A DNA stretch of 64,000 bases from an uncultured Prevotella sp. GTDB taxonomy: Bacteria > Bacteroidota > Bacteroidia > Bacteroidales > Bacteroidaceae. Both the position numbers and the translations under genes were made by a program. This document shows positions 53,815 through 63,245 of this stretch, in pieces. The stretch is from assembly GCA_900320905.1 (NCBI GenBank), contig ONTZ01000010.1:1-64000 (forward strand), written 5' to 3'. The notes under the pieces are model-generated. The model did not search any database. It was not told where the DNA came from and worked only from the letters and a program-made list of their open reading frames with translations. How positions within the stretch are numbered: the stretch's first letter is position 1; each line of letters begins with the position of its first letter.

Positions 53815-54357
53815 TTAGAAGTTGTAATACATACCGAAGGAGAGGTTCATACCATCGAGGCTCAGTCCGAACTTGCTAATGTTGTTGTCGTCACCATCGG
53901 GATTAAGTTGATCCCATCCGAGGAAACCAATGTGAGAAACGAAACTCAGTTGGTCGGTGAGGTTAACGGCAATACCTGGCTGGAAGCCAATGGAAATCTC
54001 AGTCCAGTCAGCCTTAGAAGCAGATGTAAAACCAACACCACCGTCAACGAACAGGTTCACCTTACCCAGTTTAGAGAAAGTGTAACGAGCGTAAGGAGCG
54101 ATAGAGAAAGCGCTCTCGCTCAAACCGTTTATACCATTGAACTTGTCGTTCTGATAACCAATCACGGTACCGATAGCCCACTGGTCGTTCAGGTTGTAAC
54201 CAATCTCAGGCATGATCTTGAAAGCAGTCTCACTTCTGTCACCAGCATTTTTCTGAGAACTCCAGGCCTCAATAGCAAAACTACCACCAACGTAAACCTG
54301 AGCCTGCATGCTCACTGCTGCAAAAGCAGCAACCATAGTCATTAAAATTTTTTTCAT
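53815..54357 (-). CDS. Small outer-membrane beta-barrel protein (OmpW/OmpA-like size)
   Basis: The 180-residue protein has a signal peptide (KKILMTMVAAFAAVSMQAQ). The mature part is a series of about eight amphipathic strands (VYVGGSFAIEAW, FKIMPEIGYNLNDQWAIGTV, VNLFVDGGVGFTSA) ending LSFGMYYNF, the C-terminal Phe signature for barrel insertion. Specific function unknown. It is controlled by the same type of promoter and leader as the small secreted protein at 49785. Confidence 0.85.
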   Translation of the reverse strand: MKKILMTMVAAFAAVSMQAQVYVGGSFAIEAWSSQKNAGDRSETAFKIMPEIGYNLNDQWAIGTVIGYQNDKFNGINGLSESAFSIAPYARYTFSKLGKVNLFVDGGVGFTSASKADWTEISIGFQPGIAVNLTDQLSFVSHIGFLGWDQLNPDGDDNNISKFGLSLDGMNLSFGMYYNF

Positions 54358-54360
54358 TTT

Positions 54361-54440
54361 TTCTTTCTTTTTTACTCGGGGCTTTGTTATCCTGAGCCCC
54401 TACCTTAAACTTAAATTAGTTGTTTGACGGTGCAAAGGTA
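54361..54440 (-). promoter_or_regulatory. Shared promoter and hairpin leader, copy 2
   Basis: On the minus strand, TACCTTTG (54440-54433) is followed by caccgtcaaa, aatttaagtttaaggta, then a hairpin ggggc (54400-54396) / gcccc (54382-54378) with a 13-nt loop again holding aggataacaaa, then gagtaaaaaagaaag. Compared with copy 1 the stem is one pair shorter on both sides, so pairing is preserved. Confidence 0.8.
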
Positions 54441-54476
54441 CGATGATTTTGGATACCAACACACAAAAGCGCCATG

Positions 54477-54513
54477 TTGTGTGCGCAAACAGCGTATATT
54501 TTTGACTCAAATC
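54477..54513. promoter_or_regulatory. Conserved upstream element, copy 2
   Basis: On the minus strand, gatttgagtcaaaaata then gctgtttgcgcacacaa, with only the few bases between differing from copy 1 at 49612-49647. Confidence 0.75.
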
Positions 54514-54573
54514 AATCATAATTGTTTTTTTCTTTGTAATTTTGTAGCCATAATCATAAATAAGTAAAATTGT

Positions 54574-55980
54574 ATGAAAAAGTTTTTTGTTTTAACTTTA
54601 TGTCTGGTCAATACCTTATTTAGCGTATCGGCTCAGACGAAGAGTGGTGGTATCTCGAAAGATATGTTGAAGGATATTCAGAAAGAAGTACAGGCTTCTC
54701 CTGTCAATAAGGCACTGGTGAATGCTGTGGCTGCCAATAGTATCGATGCGCTGGCCGTCAACTCTCAGAATGCTGGAGCCTTCGACACCTATTGTAATAT
54801 AGAAACCAAGATACAATCCATCACGGATCAGAAGTCTTCGGGGCGCTGCTGGATGTTCAGTGGGTTCAATGTGCTGCGCTCCAACTATACCCGTCAGCAT
54901 GGCGACTCCATCCAGATTGAGTTCTCGCAGGCGTATCTTTTCTTCTGGGATCAGTTGGAGAAGGCAAACCTGATGTTGCAGGGGTGTGTCGATACGGGTA
55001 AGAAACCCATCGACGATACCCGTGTGCAGTTTTTCTTCAAGAGTCCTATAGGCGATGGCGGCACGTTCTGTGGTGTCAGCGACCTCGCAGAGAAGTACGG
55101 TCTGGTGCCTGCCGAGGTGATGCCCGAAAGTTTCAGTAGCGACAATACCTCAAAGATGCGTTCACTGATCGCGTCGAAACTCCGTGAGTACGGCTTGCAA
55201 CTGCGTGATATGGCGCAGAAAGACCGTAAACAGGCCAGTATCGACAAGGCCAAGGCGCGTATGCTGGCACAGATTTACAAGATGCTGGTGATGACCATTG
55301 GTGAACCTGTGCAGAAGTTCACCTACGCTTTTAAGAATAAGAGTGGCAAGGCTGTCGGCCCTGCTAAGACCTACACCCCGCAGTCGTTCTATCAGGAGGT
55401 AGTAGGCGGTCCTATCAACGGCACATTTGTTATGGCGATGAACGATCCCCGTCGTCCTTATTACAAGACCTATGAGGTAGAGTACGACCGTCACACCTAC
55501 GACGGCCACAACTGGAAATACATCAATCTGCCGATGGACGATATCGAGCAGATGGCGATTGCCTCATTGAAGGACGGACGCAAACTATATAGTTCCTACG
55601 ATGTGGGTAAGTTCTTAGATCGCAAGCGTGGCTATGCCGATACGGAGAACTTCGATTATGAATCGCTCTTCGGTACGACCTTTGGTATGGATAAGGCTCA
55701 GCGCATCTCGACTTTCGACAGCGGTTCCACCCATGCTATGACCCTGACTGCCGTTGACCTCGATGGTAAGGGCAAAGCCACGAAGTGGAAGGTGGAGAAC
55801 TCCTGGGGTGCCTCGTGGGGTCAGCAGGGCTATCTGATCATGACCGACCGTTGGTTCCGTGAGTATATGTTCCGCCTTGTGGTCGACAAGAAATATGTAC
55901 CTGAGAAGATCCTCCAGGCCGCTGAGGCAGAGCCTGTCATGGTCATGCCTGAGGATCCTCTCTTCCTGCCCGACGAGTGA
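54574..55980 (+). CDS. Secreted C1B cysteine aminopeptidase (PepC/bleomycin hydrolase family)
   Basis: The 468-residue protein has a signal peptide (KKFFVLTLCLVNTLFSVSA). Papain-type residues are Cys92 in SSGRCWMFSGFN, His at about residue 385 in GSTHAMTL and Asn at about 408 in KVENSWG. The overall form is that of the bleomycin-hydrolase/PepC aminopeptidases, which are usually cytoplasmic; exported versions are common in Bacteroidota. A -7 element TAATTTTG lies at 54537-54544. It probably trims peptides in the periplasm. Confidence 0.92.
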   Translation: MKKFFVLTLCLVNTLFSVSAQTKSGGISKDMLKDIQKEVQASPVNKALVNAVAANSIDALAVNSQNAGAFDTYCNIETKIQSITDQKSSGRCWMFSGFNVLRSNYTRQHGDSIQIEFSQAYLFFWDQLEKANLMLQGCVDTGKKPIDDTRVQFFFKSPIGDGGTFCGVSDLAEKYGLVPAEVMPESFSSDNTSKMRSLIASKLREYGLQLRDMAQKDRKQASIDKAKARMLAQIYKMLVMTIGEPVQKFTYAFKNKSGKAVGPAKTYTPQSFYQEVVGGPINGTFVMAMNDPRRPYYKTYEVEYDRHTYDGHNWKYINLPMDDIEQMAIASLKDGRKLYSSYDVGKFLDRKRGYADTENFDYESLFGTTFGMDKAQRISTFDSGSTHAMTLTAVDLDGKGKATKWKVENSWGASWGQQGYLIMTDRWFREYMFRLVVDKKYVPEKILQAAEAEPVMVMPEDPLFLPDE

Positions 55981-56009
55981 TAAGCCACTCCAAATCGGAG
56001 TGACCTTCA

Positions 56010-56987
56010 TTAGATGCTCAATTCATCGAGCACGGTAATTAGGCGTTTGTCGAAGCGCTTGTCGGTGCGGATGCACTCGGTGAAGGGCACATAGACGATA
56101 TCGTTGTTGCGATAGCCGATCATGACATTGCGCTGGCCCTGCTTGATGGCTTCGACGGCACCGACACCGGTGCAGCTGGCCAGGATGCGGTCGCGGGCTG
56201 AAGGGCTTCCTCCGCGCTGCAGATGGCCGAGGATGGACACACGCACGTCGAACTCGGGAAACTCGTGCTTCACACGGTCGGCATAATAAAGGGCACCGCA
56301 CTTGGGACTCTCGGAGACGATGACGATGCACGACTTCTTGGACTTTCGGATGCCACGTTCCATGAACTGTGCCAACTGGTCTACGTCTGTCGACTCCTCT
56401 GGTACGATAGCAGCCTCTGCACCACAGGCGATAGCGCAGTTCTGTGCCAGGAAACCGGCATCGCGGCCCATCACCTCGACGAAGAAGATGCGCTCGTGGG
56501 AATTGGCGGTGTCGCGGATACGGTCGACGCATTCCATGATGGTGTTCATCGTGGTGTCGTAGCCGATGGTGGCGTCGGTACCGTAGAGGTCGTTGTCGAT
56601 GGTGCCGGGCAGACCGATGACGGGGAAGTCGAACTCCATGCCGAAGTTCCAGGCACCTGTCAGCGAGCCGTTGCCGCCGATGACCACGAGGGCGTCGATC
56701 TCCTCCTTCTGGCAGGTCTCGTAGGCAATCTGGCGCCCTTCAGGAGTCATGAACTCCTTGCTGCGGGCTGTTTTGAGGATGGTGCCGCCCCGGGTGATGA
56801 TGCCGCTGACATCCTCGGTGGTAAACTCCTTCACCTCATCATTGATGAGTCCGTCGTAGCCACGATAGATACCTTTGATTTTAAAACCGTTGTAAATACC
56901 TGCACGTGTCACGGCACGGATGGCTGCATTCATGCCAGGGGAATCGCCGCCTGACGTCAGAATACCAATTGTCTTAATTTTACTCAT
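56010..56987 (-). CDS. pfkA: 6-phosphofructokinase
   Basis: The 325-residue protein phosphorylates fructose-6-phosphate in glycolysis. The signatures [56 protein letters not shown] and [15 protein letters not shown] are present. GGNGS (not GGDGS) and Gly at the ATP-binding position are usual for ATP-dependent bacterial enzymes. It is a single gene, with a weak hairpin (ccactcc/ggagtg) just after its end, shared with pepC. Confidence 0.95.
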   Translation of the reverse strand: MSKIKTIGILTSGGDSPGMNAAIRAVTRAGIYNGFKIKGIYRGYDGLINDEVKEFTTEDVSGIITRGGTILKTARSKEFMTPEGRQIAYETCQKEEIDALVVIGGNGSLTGAWNFGMEFDFPVIGLPGTIDNDLYGTDATIGYDTTMNTIMECVDRIRDTANSHERIFFVEVMGRDAGFLAQNCAIACGAEAAIVPEESTDVDQLAQFMERGIRKSKKSCIVIVSESPKCGALYYADRVKHEFPEFDVRVSILGHLQRGGSPSARDRILASCTGVGAVEAIKQGQRNVMIGYRNNDIVYVPFTECIRTDKRFDKRLITVLDELSI

Positions 56988-57026
56988 AGTTCTTATATTT
57001 AATGTTTGTGATTTAATGTATGCAAA

Positions 57027-59306
57027 TTAGAACTCATATCCGAGATTGATGAAGAAATAGCCTTTCTTGGTATGGTTACTATAGCCCAAGGTTGCACCGA
57101 CAGGACCAAAGATCGTATTGTAATAGTAAGCGATCTGGCCACCTATGAGGGTGTGATGGTCAAAGATTTCCTTCAACTTTTCTGCCTGTTGGCCACCGGC
57201 CACACGCAGTAGTACGTAATTGTTTTTGCCTATTCGCTGTTGCGCCTGAAGTTGGGCGGCCACGAATTGACGGTTTACATACTCCATGTTGCCGATGCCA
57301 GCGAATGGCATCTGCTGCTCGATGTAGTGACCGAACCATTCGCCGCCGATGGTGTTGCTGAATCCGACAGGAACGACTGAACCAAAGAGCAGGCGACCAT
57401 AGAGCATAGGCTGGATGGTAAAACGGCTGCCGATGGTAAACGATATACGCCAGTCGGCGCTGACATCACTCATACCCATAGTCTTACCCTGTTTGTTGCC
57501 GTTGTCATCAAGGACGTTAAGTTTGGCGAAGTCGTTGGTGAGATAAGCGTATTCAGCGTTGAAGCGGGCACCACGTGTGGGGAAGTACCAGTTGTTCTCA
57601 CTGCTAAAGGCCAAACGGGCATGGTAACTGATGAAATATTCATTTTCGAGTGTTCCCAGTTTAACCGATTCCGATCCGAGTGTGTTGCGGTAGTGGAAGA
57701 AGTCCCAGCGCAGCCCCATCTGCAAGTTGAAATGGCGCAGGTCGAAATTGATGGGCAGGAATTCTGCCTGCAACTGGTTGTAACGGATGTTATAATCCAG
57801 ATTGCCATAAGTATAGATGTCTACATCTTTTCTGCGGAACGTATAACTAAATGTCGGGCGTGTAAAGGATCGGGGGTGAATGGTTATCTCGCCACGGGCC
57901 ATCAGACGCTTACCCAGTCGAAGCGTGATGTCGGTCTCGATAGGAATGGCCGTCTTCAGCGGAATATCGAGCCCTAATTGCACAGCGGCAGATTCTTCCG
58001 TATCGTAGCGTACACCAGCATGTAGTTGTACCGACTTGCGGTTGCCTGCTGAGAGGATGACACGCACACCGTTGCCCTCAGGCACCAGTCGGCACTCGGC
58101 TGTCTGATAGAAGAGATCCATACGCATACTTGTCGTCAGTTCCTGCTCTAGTTTGGCATCGATACTGTCAATCTTGTTCAGATGGAACTTCTGGCGCAGG
58201 AACCGCTCTGTCTGAGGCGTCATGTTTTCGAATATAAAACCGGTGACACGCTGGCGCTCTGTCATGGCGTTCGGGCTCAGGGGATGATAGATGGTAGGAC
58301 GGAATGAGTCGTCTATACCGATGCGCTGCTTCAGGGCGATAATCTCGTCCCAGTGGCGCATGGCCTCTTCCTCACCATAGCGTATTAGGGAGTCGATGGC
58401 CTCAGACGTAAAACTGGCAGTGGAATAGCCGTGAGGATCCACATTCATCCACAGGTCGCTGATTGCCTTGTTCTCGTCGTATTTGTTCACACAGTTCACG
58501 TCGATAATCTGGCCGACTATTTTCATGGTGCCCGTGATGTCCTCTGCCGTCTTCGGCTTGCCATTCAGTGTGACGCCGATGATAATATCTGCACCCATCT
58601 CACGGGCCACATCAACAGGATAATTATTCTTCAAGCCGCCATCGACCAGTACCATGTTGCCGATTCTTACAGGCGAGAAAGCGGCAGGGATAGACATGGA
58701 GGCACGTATGGCCTGTGGCAACCGGCCGCTATGAAACACGACTTCGCTGTTGTCCATGATGTTTGTTGCTACGCAAGCGAAAGGAATCTTCAGGTCGTTT
58801 GTAAAGTCGAGCGAGTCGGTGTAGCCCACAAAGAGTTTCTGGAACAATTCTGCCAGGTTCTTGCCTTTGATGAGACCGCCGGCATTCAGGTCGCGCTTGC
58901 CGATGGTCAGGCTCGTGGTAAACAAATAGGTGCTCTCCTTCTTGCGGTCGAGGAGACTCTGATTACGCAGGTCTTCCTTGTCAGTAATGACGTAGGTCCA
59001 GTCCTGTGCCCTTACCATTGAGTCGAGTGAATGGGAATTATAGCCGATAGCATAGAGTCCACCGACGATGCTGCCTATTGACGTGCCGGTAACGATGTCG
59101 ATGGGGATACCCGCCTTTTCCAGCACTTTCAGCACACCGATGTGCGCCATACCCTTTGCGCCGCCGCCACTGAGTACGACGCCAACTCTTTTCCTTTTTA
59201 CCGTCGTGCTGTCTGTCTGAGCATTTGCTGCACCAATCATGAGCACAGCAACAATCAGCAAAAATAACTTCTTTCCCCTTTGAGGCTTATAATCCCGTAT
59301 TTCCAT
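57027..59306 (-). CDS. Patatin-like phospholipase with C-terminal barrel (type Vd-like)
   Basis: The 759-residue protein has a signal peptide (KKLFLLIVAVLMIGAANAQ). The patatin domain has the oxyanion hole GGGAKG (47-52), nucleophile Ser76 in GTSIGS and catalytic Asp near residue 222 in VLVDGGLKNNYP. After a POTRA-like region (about residues 360-420, TGFIFENMTPQTERFLRQKF) the C-terminal third is a 16-strand-type barrel (LRLGKRLMARGEITIHPR, GYFFINLGYEF). This is the architecture of PlpD-type lipases, which export their own patatin domain. Position next to pfkA is not informative. Confidence 0.92.
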   Translation of the reverse strand: MEIRDYKPQRGKKLFLLIVAVLMIGAANAQTDSTTVKRKRVGVVLSGGGAKGMAHIGVLKVLEKAGIPIDIVTGTSIGSIVGGLYAIGYNSHSLDSMVRAQDWTYVITDKEDLRNQSLLDRKKESTYLFTTSLTIGKRDLNAGGLIKGKNLAELFQKLFVGYTDSLDFTNDLKIPFACVATNIMDNSEVVFHSGRLPQAIRASMSIPAAFSPVRIGNMVLVDGGLKNNYPVDVAREMGADIIIGVTLNGKPKTAEDITGTMKIVGQIIDVNCVNKYDENKAISDLWMNVDPHGYSTASFTSEAIDSLIRYGEEEAMRHWDEIIALKQRIGIDDSFRPTIYHPLSPNAMTERQRVTGFIFENMTPQTERFLRQKFHLNKIDSIDAKLEQELTTSMRMDLFYQTAECRLVPEGNGVRVILSAGNRKSVQLHAGVRYDTEESAAVQLGLDIPLKTAIPIETDITLRLGKRLMARGEITIHPRSFTRPTFSYTFRRKDVDIYTYGNLDYNIRYNQLQAEFLPINFDLRHFNLQMGLRWDFFHYRNTLGSESVKLGTLENEYFISYHARLAFSSENNWYFPTRGARFNAEYAYLTNDFAKLNVLDDNGNKQGKTMGMSDVSADWRISFTIGSRFTIQPMLYGRLLFGSVVPVGFSNTIGGEWFGHYIEQQMPFAGIGNMEYVNRQFVAAQLQAQQRIGKNNYVLLRVAGGQQAEKLKEIFDHHTLIGGQIAYYYNTIFGPVGATLGYSNHTKKGYFFINLGYEF

Positions 59307-59446
59307 GCGGTTTGTTTTTTATTCTTTTCGGTTGCAAAATTAGACAAAATTATTCTATTTTCATTGTTTGATATCTCTTTTTATATGCTCCATAGCGTAA
59401 AAATTTCTTAAAAAGAAGGAAATCAGTAATAAATGGATGGTTTTTG

Positions 59447-59477
59447 TTGGAGGAATGGGGAAAAGTGACTATCTTTG
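59447..59477 (+). promoter_or_regulatory. Promoter of the Dcp operon
   Basis: TTGG (59447-59450) and TATCTTTG (59470-59477), 19 bases apart, 23 bases before the ATG. Confidence 0.75.
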
Positions 59478-59500
59478 CATCAAACTAACAATATAGACAA

Positions 59501-61627
59501 ATGAAGATTAGAACTTTTATGAGTATCGCAGTCGCATCAGCCGTGATGATGCAAGTTTCGTCCTGTAAGGAGGCACAGCGTGAGAATCCTTTGTTGCAAG
59601 AGAGTACATTACCTTTCGGGGCGCCCGATTTCAGTAAGATCGACAGCACCGACTATATGCCCGCCTTCGAGACGGCCATCCAACAGACGCGTGACGAGAT
59701 CAAGCAGATTGTCGACAACCCCGACTCTGCCACCTTCGAGAACACCATCCTCGCCTATGAGGAGAGTGGAAAGACGCTCGATCGTGTGAGCCGCGTGTTC
59801 TTCGCCCTCGTCGAGGCCGACAAGACGCCAGCCCTCGCAGAGATCGAGAAGAAGGTGCAGCCCATGCTCACCGACCTCGAAAATGAGATCTCCTTCAACA
59901 AGCCCCTCTTCGAGCGCATCAAGAAGGTCTACGATGCCCAGTATGAGTCGCTTCAGGGTGAGGACAAGAAACTGCTCGAGGAGACCTACAAGGAGTTTGT
60001 CCGCAAGGGAGCCCTTCTGCCCGATGACAAGATGGCCCGCATGAAGGAAATCAACCTGCGCATCTCCGAGTTGCAGACCAAGTGGGGCGAGGTGCTCCCC
60101 GATGCCACCAACGATGCCGTCGTCTGGGTCGACAAGAAGGAAGACCTGGCAGGCATGAGCGAGGCAGATATTGCCCAGTGCGCCAAGGATGCTGAGAGTC
60201 GTGGCGGCAAGGCCCCGTATGCCATCGTCATCGTCAACACCACGCAGCAGGCGCCCTTGGCCAGCCTCGATAACCGCGAACTGCGCAAGAAGGTCTATGA
60301 GTCATCTATCCATCGTGCCGACGGAACAGGTAAATACAATACCTTCCCCCTCGTGGTGGAGATCGCCAAACTCCGTGCCGAGAAGGCCGAGATCATGGGT
60401 TATCCTAACTACGCAGCCTATTCGCTGGAGAATACAATGGCCAAGACCTCAGTGAATGTCCGTACTTTCCTGATGAACCTGATTAAGGCCTATGTACCCA
60501 AGGCTGATGCCGAGACCAAGGCCATTGAGGACTTTGCCCGCAAAACTCAGGGTCCCGAATTCCTGTTGCAGGCCTACGACTATTTCTACTATTCCGCTAA
60601 GATGAAGAAGGAACTGCTCAACGTGAGCGACGACGAGGTGAAGCCCTATTTCAATGTCGACAGCGTGCTTCTCAATGGTGTCTTCTATGCCGCCAACCGT
60701 GTCTACGGCCTCACCTTCAAGGAGCGTACGGACATTCCCACCTACCATCCTGACATGAAAGCCTTCGAGGTGATTGACAAGGACGGTAAGACCAAGGCCC
60801 TCTTCTATACCGACTACTACCGTCGTCCCACGAAGCGTGGTGGTGCCTGGATGGACGGTTTTCAGAAGCAGAGCCGTCAGCGCGGCACGATGCCAATTAT
60901 CTTTAATGTGTGCAACAACGCGAAAGCCCCCGAGGGCAAGCCCTCGTTGATCACCTGGGACGAGGTCACCACCATGTTCCATGAGTTCGGACACGCCCTG
61001 CACGGTATCCTTTCCGATTGTCAGTACAACCGTCTGAGCGGTACCAGCGTAGCCCGCGACTTCGTCGAGATGCCCTCGCAGTTTAATGAGTCGTTTGCCT
61101 CCATCCCCGAGATCTTCGATCACTATGCTCGTCATTACGAGACCGGTGAGCCCATGCCTGCCGACCTGAAGGAGCGCATGCTTAAGAGTATCAACTTCCA
61201 GCCGTGCTACGCCCTGGGTGAGAATCTCGCTGCCACCTGTGTCGACCTCGCCTGGCACATGCTCGCCTCGAAGGATATTCCCACAGCCGACAAGGCTATG
61301 GATTTCGAGACAGAGTCGTTGCGTAAGGTGGGACTTCTGAATCCTTTTATTCCGATTCCGCCACGCTATCATACCAGTTACTTCAATCACGTGTGGGGTG
61401 GGGGCTATGCCGCCGGCTATTACAGTTATCTGTGGACGGAGGTGCTGGCTGTGAACATCGCTGATGTCTTCGCCAAGCGTGGTGCTCTGAAACCAGAGAC
61501 GGGTCAGGAGTTCCGTGACAAGATCCTGAGTCGGGGTAATACTGGCGACCTCATGCAGATGTTTACCGACTTCACAGGTATGGCTCAGCCTGATGCTTCC
61601 AGCCTGCTCAAAGCCAGAGGTCTGTGA
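59501..61627 (+). CDS. dcp: M3-family peptidyl-dipeptidase (Dcp-like) lipoprotein
   Basis: The 708-residue protein has a lipoprotein-type signal (SIAVASAVMMQVSSC, Cys at residue 22). The zinc site HEFGH is at 494-498 (FHEFGHALHG), with the downstream Glu in FVEMPSQFNESF. The sequence matches Dcp along its length and probably releases dipeptides from peptide C-termini in the periplasm. Its stop overlaps the GTG start of the WYL gene. Confidence 0.94.
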   Translation: MKIRTFMSIAVASAVMMQVSSCKEAQRENPLLQESTLPFGAPDFSKIDSTDYMPAFETAIQQTRDEIKQIVDNPDSATFENTILAYEESGKTLDRVSRVFFALVEADKTPALAEIEKKVQPMLTDLENEISFNKPLFERIKKVYDAQYESLQGEDKKLLEETYKEFVRKGALLPDDKMARMKEINLRISELQTKWGEVLPDATNDAVVWVDKKEDLAGMSEADIAQCAKDAESRGGKAPYAIVIVNTTQQAPLASLDNRELRKKVYESSIHRADGTGKYNTFPLVVEIAKLRAEKAEIMGYPNYAAYSLENTMAKTSVNVRTFLMNLIKAYVPKADAETKAIEDFARKTQGPEFLLQAYDYFYYSAKMKKELLNVSDDEVKPYFNVDSVLLNGVFYAANRVYGLTFKERTDIPTYHPDMKAFEVIDKDGKTKALFYTDYYRRPTKRGGAWMDGFQKQSRQRGTMPIIFNVCNNAKAPEGKPSLITWDEVTTMFHEFGHALHGILSDCQYNRLSGTSVARDFVEMPSQFNESFASIPEIFDHYARHYETGEPMPADLKERMLKSINFQPCYALGENLAATCVDLAWHMLASKDIPTADKAMDFETESLRKVGLLNPFIPIPPRYHTSYFNHVWGGGYAAGYYSYLWTEVLAVNIADVFAKRGALKPETGQEFRDKILSRGNTGDLMQMFTDFTGMAQPDASSLLKARGL

Positions 61628-62529
61628 AACCGGCACTGATCTTCCAACAGTATATCTGGCTCATCAATGCCTTCCGCCGTCATGGGCGGATGACGCTTGA
61701 TGAACTTAATGAGCGGTGGGTGAGAGAGGAGGTGGCAGAAGGCAACCCCCTCTCGCGCTCCACCTTCAACCGCCATCGTGACGCTATCCTCGATATGTTT
61801 GGTGTCATCATCGACTGCGACGTGAAGGGCGGTTATCAGTATTTCATTGCCAATCGGGAGGTGCTCGATGATGACAGTCTTGAACGCTGGATGCTCTCCA
61901 CCATGACCGTGGGCGGTGTGCTCTCCGACAGTATCTCGCTCAAAGACAGGATTATCTTGGAGAATGTGCCAGCAGGCGAAGAGTTCTTGCAGACCATCAT
62001 CCGTGCCATTAAGTCTGGCAAGAAGATCCTGATGACCTATCAGCGTTTTGGGGCAGAGAGTTATGAGAAGGTGGTGGAGCCTTATGCCCTCAAACTCTTC
62101 CATCAGCGTTGGTATATGCTCTCCTTTACGGGGCGCCACTATGCCATCTATTCTCTAGATCGTATGCAGGCTGTCTGTCTCACCGACGAGGACTTTAAGA
62201 TGCCGAAGGACTTTTCGCCTCAGGACTATTTCGCAGAGTATTTCGGAGTGCTGACCCTTGAGATCCCGATGGCTCACGTTGTTGTCCGTACCTATGGGAA
62301 GACATCCAACTATTTCCGTACGTTGCCCCTCCACCAGTCGCAGCGCACTGTTGCCGTCACAGCCGCCTATACGGACTTCTCCTTCGACATCCGCCCTACG
62401 GCAGACTTCCTTGGAGAACTGCTTTCTTATGACTCAGGTCTCGAAGTGCTTGAGCCTCAGGAACTCCGTCAACAGATGCAGCGGCAGGTTGAGGCTATGC
62501 TCCAGCGGTATAACCCATCATTGAAGTAA
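61624..62529 (+). CDS. WYL-domain transcriptional regulator
   Basis: The 301-residue protein has a GTG start. An N-terminal helix-turn-helix-like region (RRHGRMTLDELNERWVREEV, SRSTFNRHRDAILDMFGV) is followed by a WYL domain (about 135-215; FHQRWYMLSFTGRHYAIYSL) and a WCX-like C-terminus. WYL proteins respond to small ligands or single-stranded nucleic acid. The start overlaps dcp by 4 bases, so it is translationally coupled. Confidence 0.9.
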   Translation: MKPALIFQQYIWLINAFRRHGRMTLDELNERWVREEVAEGNPLSRSTFNRHRDAILDMFGVIIDCDVKGGYQYFIANREVLDDDSLERWMLSTMTVGGVLSDSISLKDRIILENVPAGEEFLQTIIRAIKSGKKILMTYQRFGAESYEKVVEPYALKLFHQRWYMLSFTGRHYAIYSLDRMQAVCLTDEDFKMPKDFSPQDYFAEYFGVLTLEIPMAHVVVRTYGKTSNYFRTLPLHQSQRTVAVTAAYTDFSFDIRPTADFLGELLSYDSGLEVLEPQELRQQMQRQVEAMLQRYNPSLK

Positions 62530-62534
62530 AAGAT

Positions 62535-63035
62535 ATGCAAGACAATAAAGAAGAACGTTTCCCGATAGTTGATGAGGAGGGTCGCGTCGTCGGCTCTGCC
62601 ACGAGGGGCGAGTGCCATAGCGGTTCAAAGTTGCTGCATCCTGTGGTTCATCTCCATGTGTTCAATTCGCGAGGTGAGGTCTATTTGCAGAAGCGTCCCG
62701 AGTGGAAGGATATCCAGCCGGGCAAGTGGGACACCAGTGTGGGAGGTCATATCGACTATGGCGAGACGCCTGAGCAGGCATTAGTAAGAGAAGTACGCGA
62801 GGAACTTGGTATCACTGACTTCGTGCCGGAACGGGTAGGGCAGTATGTCTTTGTAAGTCTTCGAGAACGGGAGTTCGTCTATGTCCACCGTACCCTCTAC
62901 GACGGGCCTGTGCATCCTTCTGCCGAAGAACTCGATGGTGGTCGCTTCTGGACGCTTGATGAGATCCGCTCTGCCATTGGCGAGAACATTCTCACGCCAA
63001 ATTTCGAGAGTGAGTTCCAGAAATTCTTTCTGTAA
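62535..63035 (+). CDS. NUDIX hydrolase (isopentenyl-diphosphate-isomerase-like subtype)
   Basis: The 166-residue protein contains the Nudix box G(x5)E(x7)REVREELG (GHIDYGETPEQALV is its first part). The N-terminal half (FPIVDEEGRVVGSATRGECH, VHLHVFNSRGEVYLQKRP) is like Idi and related Nudix proteins. The substrate is unknown, and the Idi-specific catalytic Cys is not evident. It is 5 bases after the WYL gene and in the same unit. Confidence 0.9.
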   Translation: MQDNKEERFPIVDEEGRVVGSATRGECHSGSKLLHPVVHLHVFNSRGEVYLQKRPEWKDIQPGKWDTSVGGHIDYGETPEQALVREVREELGITDFVPERVGQYVFVSLREREFVYVHRTLYDGPVHPSAEELDGGRFWTLDEIRSAIGENILTPNFESEFQKFFL

Positions 63036-63070
63036 GCCCATTAGCATTCTTTAACGAAAAAAACTTCAAG

Positions 63071-63108
63071 GGTGTACCGACTTATGGTACACCTTTGCTG
63101 TTACTTTG
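63071..63108 (+). promoter_or_regulatory. Palindrome over the promoter of the micro-ORF pair
   Basis: ggtgtacc (63071-63078) / ggtacacc (63086-63093) is a perfect 8-bp inverted repeat with a 7-bp centre. It covers the expected -33 region of a weak -7 element TTACTTTG (63101-63108). It may be an operator, or the terminator of the Nudix gene. Confidence 0.55.
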
Positions 63109-63149
63109 CAGCCGTAAACAATTATGTCGAACTAAAAAAGTTTAAGATT

Positions 63150-63245
63150 ATGGCTGGATTATTTCTCATGTTTGTAATGGCGATTGCCGTTGGCGAATTG
63201 GTAAATAACTATCTTAAGAAATTGAATCAGGAGGAGATCCGATGA
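63150..63245 (+). CDS. 31-residue membrane micro-protein
   Basis: ATG at 63150 gives a hydrophobic helix (GLFLMFVMAIAVGELVNNYL) followed by KKLNQEEIR, with a ribosome-binding-like stretch upstream. Its stop overlaps the next start (ATGA), a coupling seen in real operons. No homologue is recognised. Confidence 0.5.
   Translation: MAGLFLMFVMAIAVGELVNNYLKKLNQEEIR

Noticed and set aside
60449-61636. 395-residue leftward frame opposite dcp
   Set aside because: The dcp frame contains HEFGH and the full family pattern; the antisense frame has none.
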